DNA of 11,232 nt, taken from positions 1-11,232 of the forward strand of contig CALWSX010000179.1 of NCBI GenBank assembly GCA_944384285.1, in the 5' to 3' direction. Each line of letters opens with the position of its first letter. The first letter of the stretch is position 1. A program made the position numbers and the translations under genes. The notes beneath the pieces were generated by a model, which saw nothing but the letters and a program-made list of their open reading frames with translations, was not told where the DNA came from and searched no databases. Of the stretch, positions 1 to 6,334 are shown piece after piece. This DNA is from an uncultured Lachnospiraceae bacterium (GTDB lineage Bacteria; Bacillota; Clostridia; Lachnospirales; Anaerotignaceae).

Positions 1-40
1 TACCGCCTTTTATATGAATTTTGACTCTGTCAGCAAACAT
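1..40 (-). CDS. obg: Obg GTPase, N-terminal fragment (cut by window edge)
   Basis: Only the first 13 codons are inside the window. They read MFADRVKIHIKGG, which matches the highly conserved start of the glycine-rich Obg fold (typically MF.D.VKI.VKGGDGG). Obg is an essential GTPase that associates with the 50S ribosomal subunit and acts in ribosome assembly and stress control. A strong ribosome binding site (AGGGAGGTG, 52-60) precedes the ATG. Its place directly after rpmA fits the usual Firmicutes order rplU-prp-rpmA-obg. A terminator lies between rpmA and this gene, so it probably also uses its own promoter. The GTPase domain is outside the window and could not be checked. Confidence 0.85.
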   Translation of the reverse strand, partial: MFADRVKIHIKGG

Positions 41-69
41 TTCTTTTGTACACCTCCCTAAAATATAAT

Positions 70-98
70 TTATAAGTGTATTTTAAACTAAAATTCAA
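70..98 (-). promoter_or_regulatory. Possible sigma-A promoter for obg
   Basis: On the minus strand, TTGAAT (93-98) is followed after 17 bp by TTATAA (70-75). The site lies between the rpmA terminator and the obg ribosome binding site, where a promoter would be needed if the terminator works. The predicted transcript would start only a few bases before the Shine-Dalgarno sequence. The surroundings are very AT-rich, so a chance match is possible. Confidence 0.4.
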
Positions 99-111
99 AA
101 AATAAAATTAG

Positions 112-151
112 AAAAAAAGAACCTAAATTTCAGAAAAAGAAACTTAGGCTC
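112..151 (-). terminator. Intrinsic terminator after rpmA
   Basis: On the minus strand a 13-bp stem (arms 139-151 and 119-131, with two G-U pairs) closes a 7-nt loop. A run of seven T residues (112-118) follows. It begins 14 bp after the rpmA stop codon. This is a good intrinsic terminator and separates the ribosomal protein genes from obg, either fully or as an attenuator that lowers readthrough. Confidence 0.85.
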
Positions 152-165
152 CTTAAAGTTATTAA

Positions 166-456
166 TTATTCGGCAATTTCAACAGGGTATACAGAAACCT
201 GTTTTTTGTCTCTGCCTTTTCTCTCATATTTAACGATACCGTCAACTAAAGCGAAAAGAGAATCGTTGCCACCTTTTCCTACGTTATTGCCAGGGTGGAT
301 TTTTGTTCCTCTCTGAGTATAGAGAATATTTCCTGCGAGTACAAACTGTCCGTCAGCACGTTTAGCACCAAGTCTTTTTGACTCAGAATCACGGCCGTTA
401 CGAGTTGAACCCATACCTTTTTTATGTGCAAAAAACTGAAGGTTTAAATTTAACAT
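166..456 (-). CDS. rpmA: Large subunit ribosomal protein bL27 with cleavable N-terminal extension
   Basis: This 96-residue protein is bL27, a 50S component whose N-terminal tail reaches towards the peptidyl transferase centre. Conserved L27 blocks are visible: AHKKGMGSTRNGRDSESKRLG (10-30), LAGNILYTQRGTKIHPGNNVG (40-60) and the C-terminal VKYERKGRDKKQVSVYP. Residues 1-9 (MLNLNLQFF) form the extension typical of Firmicutes L27. In Staphylococcus aureus it is cut after the FF pair by Prp, exposing a tail that starts AHKKG. The start codon overlaps the end of prp by 7 bp, with an AAGGAGGTG ribosome binding site (465-473) inside prp, so translation is probably coupled. A terminator follows immediately. 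Confidence 0.97.
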   Translation of the reverse strand: MLNLNLQFFAHKKGMGSTRNGRDSESKRLGAKRADGQFVLAGNILYTQRGTKIHPGNNVGKGGNDSLFALVDGIVKYERKGRDKKQVSVYPVEIAE

Positions 457-803
457 TCGGAAAGCACCTCCTTATCGTTTATGACTATGAATTTTCCGTA
501 ATTTTTTTTAATATCTTTAAGTCCGTTTAACATAGCTTTAAGTAAAAGCTGTACATCATGATTTTGTTCTGCCGAGATATTATCTGTATCGATACGGCAG
601 TCTAAAAGTCCCGTTACTTCGTCAGTTTCGCAAACAGGAGAAACGTTTACAAATTTAAATATAGAGTTCACAGTGTTAAAAGTAAGTGCTGTAACTGCAG
701 AACATATAATATCATTTCCGCTTTCGGCATAACCTGCGTGACCTGAAACTTTGAATCTGTTAATATCGTTTTTTTTGTTCCTGTAAATTTCTACTTTTAT
801 CAT
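450..803 (-). CDS. prp: Ribosomal-processing cysteine protease Prp
   Basis: This 117-residue protein matches the Prp (YsxB/DUF464) family, the cysteine protease that removes the N-terminal extension of ribosomal protein L27. The family signature GHAGYAESGNDIICSAVTAL is seen at about residues 21-40. It holds the catalytic dyad His22 and Cys34, at the same positions reported for S. aureus Prp. The gene lies between rplU and rpmA, its usual place, directly next to its substrate gene. It starts 18 bp after the rplU stop, with GGAGAT (813-818) as a moderate ribosome binding site, and it overlaps rpmA by 7 bp. The full-length domain and intact active site indicate a functional protease. Confidence 0.95.
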   Translation of the reverse strand: MIKVEIYRNKKNDINRFKVSGHAGYAESGNDIICSAVTALTFNTVNSIFKFVNVSPVCETDEVTGLLDCRIDTDNISAEQNHDVQLLLKAMLNGLKDIKKNYGKFIVINDKEVLSEC

Positions 804-821
804 AACGGTTTAATCTCCAAA

Positions 822-1133
822 TTAAAGAGAAATTTTTTCAATTTTAACTTTTGTGAAAGGCTGTCTGTGACCTTTTTTCTTGTGGAAGCCTTTTTTAGCT
901 TTGTATTTGTAGATGATAACTTTTTTCTCTTTACCATCACCAATAACAGAAGCGTTTACAGAAGCACCAGAAACGTAAGGAGCACCGATTTTTAATTCGC
1001 CTTCGTTTGATACAGCCATAACTTTGTCAAATACAAATTCTGAGCCTGCTTCTGCACAAATTTTTTCAATAGTGATAACATCACCTTCAGAAACTTTATA
1101 CTGTTTTCCACCTGTTTCAATAATTGCGTACAC
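822..1133 (-). CDS. rplU: Large subunit ribosomal protein bL21
   Basis: The 103-residue product is bL21, which binds 23S rRNA in the 50S subunit. It opens with MYAIIETGGKQYKV, the nearly invariant L21 start, and ends with the basic signature KKGFHKKKGHRQPFTKVKIEKI. The chosen start is GTG at 1131-1133. An in-frame GTG four codons upstream (1143-1145) lies inside the AGGAGGTG ribosome binding site and cannot be used. The chosen start has 9-nt spacing from that site and gives the usual family length. It is the first gene of the rplU-prp-rpmA operon, preceded by a structured leader and a sigma-A promoter. Confidence 0.96.
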   Translation of the reverse strand: MYAIIETGGKQYKVSEGDVITIEKICAEAGSEFVFDKVMAVSNEGELKIGAPYVSGASVNASVIGDGKEKKVIIYKYKAKKGFHKKKGHRQPFTKVKIEKISL

Positions 1134-1228
1134 TATCCTGTACACCTCCTTGCAATATACTCGCCAAATACGGTACCAAAACCCTTTGTTTTAGTTTAAA
1201 ACCTCTTTGTGCGGCTAAACATACTCAA
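1134..1228 (-). ncRNA. L21 leader-like structured 5' untranslated region of rplU
   Basis: About 90 nt separate the predicted transcription start from the rplU GTG. Ribosomal protein L21 leaders are a known cis-regulatory RNA class upstream of rplU in Firmicutes. Here the RNA contains segment A (GGUUUUA, 1197-1203), segment B (CUAAAAC, 1188-1194) and segment C (GUUUUGG, 1176-1182). B can pair either with A (about 5 bp) or with C (7 bp including one G-U), so two exclusive folds exist. The hexamer GAGTAT occurs twice (1221-1226 and 1157-1162), the second copy just before the ribosome binding site in GGCGAGTATAT. Membership of the named family is from memory of context and motif, not from a covariance model. 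Confidence 0.6.
1143..1150 (-). promoter_or_regulatory. Ribosome binding site that fixes the rplU start
   Basis: AGGAGGTG on the minus strand is an eight-base match to the anti-Shine-Dalgarno sequence. Nine bases separate it from GTG at 1131-1133. The alternative upstream GTG is part of the site itself, which rules it out as a start. Confidence 0.85.
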
Positions 1229-1230
1229 TA

Positions 1231-1259
1231 ATCTTATCATTATAATAAAAAAATGTCAA
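1231..1259 (-). promoter_or_regulatory. Sigma-A promoter of the rplU-prp-rpmA operon
   Basis: On the minus strand a consensus -35 box TTGACA (1254-1259) is followed after 17 bp by TAAGAT (1231-1236), a 4/6 match to the -10 consensus. It is the strongest -35 box on this side of the divergent region and puts the start point near 1225. Confidence 0.75.
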
Positions 1260-1293
1260 GCCGAAAAAAATATAAAATTTTATATAATATTTG

Positions 1294-1322
1294 TTTATTA
1301 GTTAATATATTTTTGATATAAT
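1294..1322 (+). promoter_or_regulatory. Extended -10 promoter of fbp
   Basis: TGATATAAT (1314-1322) is a perfect extended -10 element. The -35 position at 17-bp spacing, TTTATT (1294-1299), is weak, as is common when an extended -10 is present. The start point would be near 1329, giving a leader of about 60 nt. The region is almost pure A/T, so chance matches are a risk. Confidence 0.5.
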
Positions 1323-1388
1323 ATATAATTAACAATAATTTAAATTTTAAAAAATAAAATTAATGCCTTTTAAGGAGGAATATATTAA

Positions 1389-3380
1389 ATGTCTTGTTGT
1401 GGTGAAACCATAAAGAATTTTTCGGACCAGGAGATAAAATATCTTAAGCTTCTTTCCACCAAATATCCAAACATAAACAGTGCTTGTACAGAAATTATAA
1501 ATCTTCAGGCTATATTAAATCTCCCAAAAGGAACAGAACACTTTGTATCTGATATTCATGGGGAATATGAATCTTTCAGTCACGTTTTAAGAAATGCCTC
1601 AGGAGTTATAAAAAATCAAATTTCATTTATATTTGGAAAAGAAATGAAAGATGATGAAAAGAAAGCTTTTGCAACTTTAATTTATTATCCGGAAAGAAAA
1701 CTTGAGCTTGTTAAAAAAACAGAAACCGATATGGCTTCTTTTTACAGAATAAATCTTGAAAGACTTATAAAATTGTGTAAAGTTATTTCCGCAAAATACA
1801 CACGTTCTAAAGTAAGAAAGGCACTTCCAAAAGAATTTGCCTATATAATAGAAGAACTTTTGCATGAGGACGGAAAAGGCGAAGAAAAGCAGATGTACTA
1901 TAAAGAAATAATCGAATCTATAATAGAGCTTAACCAAGCCGACAGATTTATCACTGCAATTTCTTACCTTATCCAAAGACTTGCCATAGATCATCTTCAC
2001 ATTTTGGGGGATATCTATGACAGGGGACCTAATGCGGCTAAAATTGTTGATACATTAATGGATTATCATAACCTTGATATACAGTGGGGAAATCATGATA
2101 TAGCCTGGATGGGAGCAGCTGCCGGTTGTGACGCTCTTATTTGTAATGTTGTAAGAATTCAGTCACGTTATGCAAACCTTGATACAGTTGAGGACCATTA
2201 TGGTATAAATCTTATTCCGCTTTTAATGTTTGCTATCGATAAATATGGCGATGACCCATGTAAAGCTTTTATGCCAAAACTTTCACCTGAAGATATAGTA
2301 AGTGAAAAAGAAGCATCAGTTATTGCTAAAATGCATAAAGCCATATCCATAATGCAGTTTAAAGCAGAGGGAATTTTGATAAAGAGAAATCCGGAATATG
2401 AAATGGACGAAAGACTCCTTCTCCATCAGTTAGACCTTGAAAATGGTACTGTTACCGTAGAAGGTGTTAAATATGAACTTAATGATACAAACTTCCCAAC
2501 TATAGACCCTAATAATCCTTATGAGTTTACAAAAGAAGAAGCGGAAGTTATGGAAAAACTTCGTTCTTCTTTCTTAAACAGTGTTAAAATACAAAGACAT
2601 GCAAGATTTTTGTTTGCAAAAGGAAGTATTTATACAGTATTTAATAACAATCTTCTTTTCCATGGCTGTATTCCTTTTGATGAAAATGGAAATTTTAAAG
2701 AAGTTACTTTTAATGGAAAAAAATGCTCTGGAAAAGAGTATTTTGATTTAGTTGAAAGAGCGGCACGTGAAGGGTACTTTACAAAAGATGACGCTGAAAA
2801 GAAACTTAAATGTTTGGATTCACTTTGGTACTTATGGTGTGGCCCTAATTCACCTCTTTTTGGAAAGAAAAAAATGACAACTTTTGAGAGATATTTTATA
2901 GATGATAAAGCATCTCATAAAGAAGAAAAAAATACATACTATAAATTAAGAGATGATGAAAAAACTTGCAGAATGATACTTGAAGAGTTTGGAATCGATC
3001 CTGATGAGGGACATATTGTAAACGGTCATGTTCCTGTTAAAGCATCAAGCGGAGAAACTCCTATAAAAGCAAACGGAAAGCTTTTTGTTATTGATGGCGG
3101 TTTTGCACGTGCATATCAAAAAGTTACAGGAATAGCAGGATATACACTTATTTATAATTCTCACGGTCTTGTGCTTGTATCACATGAGCCTTTCTCATCA
3201 AGAGAAATCGCTATTAAAGAAGAAAAAGACATACTTTCATCAACAGTTGCACTTCAGTATTCAGAAGAAAGAATACGTGTAGGAAACACAGATATAGGTG
3301 TTAAATTAAGAGATGAAATGAAATATTTAAAAGATCTTCTTTATGCTTACAGAACAGGTCTTTTAAAAGAAGTTAATTAA
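1389..3380 (+). CDS. fbp: Fructose-1,6-bisphosphatase, class III
   Basis: The 663-residue product is a class III fructose-1,6-bisphosphatase, the Mn-dependent Firmicutes type unrelated in sequence to class I enzymes. It hydrolyses fructose 1,6-bisphosphate to fructose 6-phosphate in gluconeogenesis, in the cytoplasm. Calcineurin-like metallophosphatase motifs appear in order: DIHGEYE (55-61), GDIYDRGP (207-214), GNHD (234-237) and NGHVPV (545-550, His547), followed by DGGFARAYQ (569-577). These supply the expected Asp, His and Asn metal ligands. The length agrees with Bacillus subtilis Fbp (about 670). AAGGAGGAA (1372-1380) precedes the ATG. The gene stands alone, divergent from rplU, and ends at a strong terminator. 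Confidence 0.96.
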   Translation: MSCCGETIKNFSDQEIKYLKLLSTKYPNINSACTEIINLQAILNLPKGTEHFVSDIHGEYESFSHVLRNASGVIKNQISFIFGKEMKDDEKKAFATLIYYPERKLELVKKTETDMASFYRINLERLIKLCKVISAKYTRSKVRKALPKEFAYIIEELLHEDGKGEEKQMYYKEIIESIIELNQADRFITAISYLIQRLAIDHLHILGDIYDRGPNAAKIVDTLMDYHNLDIQWGNHDIAWMGAAAGCDALICNVVRIQSRYANLDTVEDHYGINLIPLLMFAIDKYGDDPCKAFMPKLSPEDIVSEKEASVIAKMHKAISIMQFKAEGILIKRNPEYEMDERLLLHQLDLENGTVTVEGVKYELNDTNFPTIDPNNPYEFTKEEAEVMEKLRSSFLNSVKIQRHARFLFAKGSIYTVFNNNLLFHGCIPFDENGNFKEVTFNGKKCSGKEYFDLVERAAREGYFTKDDAEKKLKCLDSLWYLWCGPNSPLFGKKKMTTFERYFIDDKASHKEEKNTYYKLRDDEKTCRMILEEFGIDPDEGHIVNGHVPVKASSGETPIKANGKLFVIDGGFARAYQKVTGIAGYTLIYNSHGLVLVSHEPFSSREIAIKEEKDILSSTVALQYSEERIRVGNTDIGVKLRDEMKYLKDLLYAYRTGLLKEVN

Positions 3381-3389
3381 TAATTTTTT

Positions 3390-3420
3390 ACGGTCAAAGA
3401 TTTTTCTTTGACCGTTTTTT
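3390..3420 (+). terminator. Intrinsic terminator of fbp
   Basis: A perfect 11-bp stem (3390-3400 with 3405-3415) with a 4-nt loop runs into six T residues (3415-3420). It begins 10 bp after the fbp stop codon. Confidence 0.92.
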
Positions 3421-3440
3421 CTAAAATTTTTTATAACTGT

Positions 3441-3470
3441 AAAAACCCCATTGATATTACTCAATGGGGT
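3441..3470 (-). terminator. Intrinsic terminator of the stalk-domain gene
   Basis: On the minus strand a perfect 10-bp stem (3461-3470 with 3445-3454) and a 6-nt loop run into five T residues (3441-3445). It begins 7 bp after the stop codon of the minus-strand gene. Together with the fbp terminator it insulates the convergent pair. Confidence 0.85.
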
Positions 3471-3476
3471 GAATTT

Positions 3477-4577
3477 TTATTTTAAAGTTATTTCTTTTGA
3501 TAAACTTATATTAATAGGTTTTCCGTTTTTTTCTTCTTTTAATTCAAGATTGCCGGATATCTTATATTTTCCACTTTGTACAGGCTCATTCCCATAGAAT
3601 TTAAATTCGTACTTCTTAATCTCATTTTTAGTAAATGTATATGGTAGAGAAACATCATCTCTATCACCGCCGAAAGAATATTCATCATTTTTAAGATTAA
3701 GCGTAAAAGAAGGGGAGCTTCCTCTGAAATAAGCCTTTTCATCGTTTCCTATATATTTAACTTCGGCATAAATTGATGAATCATCTATTTTTTCATAAGT
3801 GTCCTTTGCGTATATTGTGATAATAAAATCGTTTGTCGTTGCTTTTACATAATTTTCGGTTGTTTCAATTTCTGGGTCTGGAATTTTATAAAGGTTTCCG
3901 CCATTATCAGAAACAGGAAATTTTTCGTCCAAAGTTTTGTTATTAAAAAATACAGTAACTTTTCTTTCGATGAAATCCTTGGCTGTGTATACTATTTTTC
4001 CGTTTCCAAAATTAAAGTCCTTCTTATCTATAGTAGCTAAATCCGCATCAAAATGTGGAAGAGACAGGCTTAAGTATTTTTCAAGGTTTATAAATCTGTC
4101 ACTTTTTATCTCTGTATCATTTAAGAAAAATTTTTGCGGATAGTGCTTTATACTCATGTAATTATATATGTATGTATTTTTTGTTTTTGTGTCATACATA
4201 ATTATATTTCCGTCTATTTCTTTAGGCATACGTAAAGGTACATACATAATACCATTATGAAGCAAAGGAGTGGCATAAAGAGTGGCAATACTGTCACCAT
4301 CTTTATTAAAAGCATAATTTTTGTCACAAACAAGAGTAACATTTGGAAATTCAAATGTAACGGAATTTTTATTTTCTTCTAAAATTTCAATACCGGCTAT
4401 GTCAGTATAATCATTAAGAGAAACGTATGTTATTCCGTCTTTTAATAAAAGTTCGTTTTTAAAAGTAAGTTTTTTTCCGTCTAAGTAGTATTCAGAGGCA
4501 TAAATATGTAAAGGGACAAAAATACAAGTAAGTGTTAAAAGTAAAAATATTGTTTTTTTAATATTTTTTAGGCTCAT
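3477..4577 (-). CDS. Secreted stalk-domain (copper amine oxidase N-domain-like) protein
   Basis: The 366-residue protein has a typical signal peptide: basic KNIKK (4-8), a hydrophobic core (about 9-26) and a likely cut after IYA (25-27). Residues 29-139 resemble the stalk domain (copper amine oxidase N-terminal-like, PF07833) common in Clostridia and Paenibacillus exported proteins: YLDGKKL, then LLLKDGITYVSLNDY and its echo LLHNGIMYVPLRM. No copper oxidase catalytic domain is present. The C-terminal part (about 238-366) is strand-rich and ends SGKYKISGNLELKEEKNGKPI, which suggests an Ig-like or BsuPI-like beta-sandwich; this is an inference. It probably acts in the cell envelope, but its ligand is unknown. 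The ATG has an AAGGAGGG ribosome binding site. The gene is a single transcription unit. Confidence 0.8.
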   Translation of the reverse strand: MSLKNIKKTIFLLLTLTCIFVPLHIYASEYYLDGKKLTFKNELLLKDGITYVSLNDYTDIAGIEILEENKNSVTFEFPNVTLVCDKNYAFNKDGDSIATLYATPLLHNGIMYVPLRMPKEIDGNIIMYDTKTKNTYIYNYMSIKHYPQKFFLNDTEIKSDRFINLEKYLSLSLPHFDADLATIDKKDFNFGNGKIVYTAKDFIERKVTVFFNNKTLDEKFPVSDNGGNLYKIPDPEIETTENYVKATTNDFIITIYAKDTYEKIDDSSIYAEVKYIGNDEKAYFRGSSPSFTLNLKNDEYSFGGDRDDVSLPYTFTKNEIKKYEFKFYGNEPVQSGKYKISGNLELKEEKNGKPINISLSKEITLK

Positions 4578-4620
4578 AAAATCCCTCCTTAGAGATAAAA
4601 CTTCGTATATTTATAGTAAA

Positions 4621-4649
4621 AGTATAATTTATCCATCATATATATTCAA
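4621..4649 (-). promoter_or_regulatory. Sigma-A promoter of the stalk-domain gene
   Basis: On the minus strand TTGAAT (4644-4649) and TATACT (4621-4626, 5/6 match) are separated by exactly 17 bp. The start point would be about 35-40 bp before the ATG at 4577. Confidence 0.65.
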
Positions 4650-4760
4650 CAAAATAATTCTTACAATATAGTAAAGTTTTTATTAAAATGCCCCTACAAA
4701 CGATTCTTTTTTAAAAATTCTATTCCATTAAGGAATGTTGCACTAAAAATATAAAAAAAT

Positions 4761-4788
4761 TTGCTTTTTTCTATTTCTTTTTTATAAA
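4761..4788 (+). promoter_or_regulatory. Possible promoter of the 493-residue protein gene
   Basis: TTGCTT (4761-4766) and TATAAA (4783-4788) are spaced by 16 bp, upstream of the 4853 start. Other A/T-rich -10-like strings (for example near 4807-4814) compete, so the exact start is uncertain. The rest of the 275-bp gap 4578-4852 shows only a short ATTCC/GGAAT inverted repeat near 4722-4736 and no coding signal. Confidence 0.3.
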
Positions 4789-4852
4789 AAGTCTGATAAA
4801 ATGTATTATAAAATGTAAGCCCATGTTATTGGGGAACCAGAGGTGATGTTTT

Positions 4853-6334
4853 ATGTACAAAAATGTACTTTTAAATTTCTTTGAACAAGACTTTTTGACT
4901 ATACTTCTTGAAATGGACGATGAATACCAATATGATGTTTTAAAACAATCATCTTATTTATTCAGAAAATGGTATTATTCTTCGCTTACAGATTATGAAG
5001 GATATTCTCCGTCAATGCTCCTTAACAAAAAATGCTACAGAAGTGATATTTTGGCGTTAGGTATTTCTTTTCATATTAATAAGGAAGATAAGGACAAACC
5101 TGTATTTGATATAGGCTTTCAAGATATTACAAAAGAAAAACACCCATTTGTAGATGATTTAAGAACACTTCTTGAATATTTTGATCCTGATATAATAGTA
5201 GATAACGAATATCGTATTGCAGAAGAGGAAAGAAACGAAATCTACAAAGATATATCAAAAGAAGAAGACTTTTACATAGATTATCTTATGCTTATTGCAA
5301 AAGAGCTTGACCTTATAGAAGAAATTCCGTCTCTTTTTGTTAAAAGAATGGCTTTGACAGATAAATGTGAAGCTTTTTTTGCACAGGAATATTCTGTTAT
5401 TTTTGAAACTATTTTTAAAACAGCGCTTGATGTAAGCACAAGAGAGCTTTTTACAGAATTAAACATAGAATCACGTATAGAAGAAGCACATGGTCTTTTA
5501 TATTCATATTTACAGGAACATGCAACCATAGAAGATCTTTTGAAGAGTCTTTCTTCTTATTTAGATGACGATATGGAAGAATTTTTTGATGCTATGGAAC
5601 AAAACGAGCTTACAGAACAGCATAATGAAAAACTTTCTGATGTATACAGAATAGGACTTCTTCTTGATAAATGGTTTTTTATACCTTTTGGAAGTTATCT
5701 CTATATGGTAGAGCCTCTTTACGCATCAAAATATCGTCTTATGATAGATATGAACAATATTTATTCAAGACTTTCATTGGACAGAGATACAACTCCTGCA
5801 CATTTTCATGTATACACTTGCTATTCTCTCACAAGATTTGGAAAAGAGTTTGTAAGATTTTCCGGAAGTGTTATATCCATGCAGGATATGGCGTCAACAT
5901 TTATATTTGATCATTTTATAGCAAATTATGCCTATGAAAGACAGCAGGAAAGAAGCGAATGGCTTAAAAGGCCACGCCAAAAGGTTTATAAGCTTAAAAT
6001 TTATAATAAATTAAATCCTGAAAAATGGGCAATACTTGAAATTATAGAAGAGAGATACCTTGATGTACTTATACTTTTTATAAATATGCTGTTTAATAAA
6101 GAGCATAAAAGAGCAAAAATGTGTAAAGTAGGAAATACACAGTATCTTGATTTAAAAATTCCTGTATCAGAGGTTATAAAACCGGGTGAATTTATAATTT
6201 CATTTAAAAATCCGGCAGGTAGAAAAGAAGATTATGTTATTGAAAATTTAGATACTTTGGAACAGAAACTTCATATAGTTTATCCAAGGGTTACGGATTT
6301 AAGCTTCAGTGTTGAGGAGGATTTCGATGTCTAA
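4853..6334 (+). CDS. Unassigned 493-residue cytoplasmic protein, possible pRiA4b ORF-3-like C-terminus
   Basis: I do not recognise this protein with confidence. It has no signal peptide and no clear membrane segment. Residues 1-260 are acidic and largely helical (for example EEDFYIDYLMLIAKELDLIEEI, about 137-158, and DLLKSLSSYLDDDMEEFF, 228-245). A short module LTRFGKEFVRF (326-336) follows. The C-terminal part (about 377-480) begins KVYKLKIYNKLNPEKWAILEI, which loosely recalls the pRiA4b ORF-3/IS1096 TnpR-like domain (YqLki.L....P.iWR), though the key Trp-Arg pair is not intact. AGGTGAT (4841-4847) precedes the ATG by 5 nt. The stop codon overlaps the start of the next gene by 8 bp, so the two are probably co-translated. 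Base composition matches its neighbours, giving no sign of recent transfer. Confidence 0.85.
   Translation: MYKNVLLNFFEQDFLTILLEMDDEYQYDVLKQSSYLFRKWYYSSLTDYEGYSPSMLLNKKCYRSDILALGISFHINKEDKDKPVFDIGFQDITKEKHPFVDDLRTLLEYFDPDIIVDNEYRIAEEERNEIYKDISKEEDFYIDYLMLIAKELDLIEEIPSLFVKRMALTDKCEAFFAQEYSVIFETIFKTALDVSTRELFTELNIESRIEEAHGLLYSYLQEHATIEDLLKSLSSYLDDDMEEFFDAMEQNELTEQHNEKLSDVYRIGLLLDKWFFIPFGSYLYMVEPLYASKYRLMIDMNNIYSRLSLDRDTTPAHFHVYTCYSLTRFGKEFVRFSGSVISMQDMASTFIFDHFIANYAYERQQERSEWLKRPRQKVYKLKIYNKLNPEKWAILEIIEERYLDVLILFINMLFNKEHKRAKMCKVGNTQYLDLKIPVSEVIKPGEFIISFKNPAGRKEDYVIENLDTLEQKLHIVYPRVTDLSFSVEEDFDV
6314..6320 (+). promoter_or_regulatory. Ribosome binding site that fixes the start at 6327
   Basis: GAGGAGG lies 6 nt before ATG 6327, inside the end of the preceding gene. 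A longer reading from GTG 6309 would place the Shine-Dalgarno sequence within the coding region, so the ATG is preferred. Confidence 0.85.

Noticed and set aside
1134..1145. Longer L21 start at GTG 1143-1145 (adds MYRI)
   Set aside because: That GTG is part of the AGGAGGTG ribosome binding site; the next GTG gives the canonical MYAIIETGGKQYKV start and the usual length.
1241..1246. ATTATA-type -10 box (TATAAT-like string) close to the rplU -35 box
   Set aside because: It lies only about 9 bp from TTGACA, too close for a sigma-A promoter; TAAGAT at 17 bp is used instead.
1677..2000. Open frame on the minus strand inside fbp
   Set aside because: It lies fully antisense to a well-conserved enzyme gene and has no recognisable domain; it reflects A/T-rich codon bias. 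The same holds for the other short frames inside or opposite real genes.
6309..6326. Longer start of the PLP enzyme at GTG 6309
   Set aside because: It would translate the ribosome binding site (GTG TTG AGG AGG), while ATG 6327 has ideal spacing.
4853..6334. The 493-residue protein as a transposon-encoded gene because of the faint IS1096/pRiA4b resemblance
   Set aside because: There are no terminal repeats, target duplications or transposase nearby, and composition matches the neighbours; such domains also occur in ordinary chromosomal proteins.
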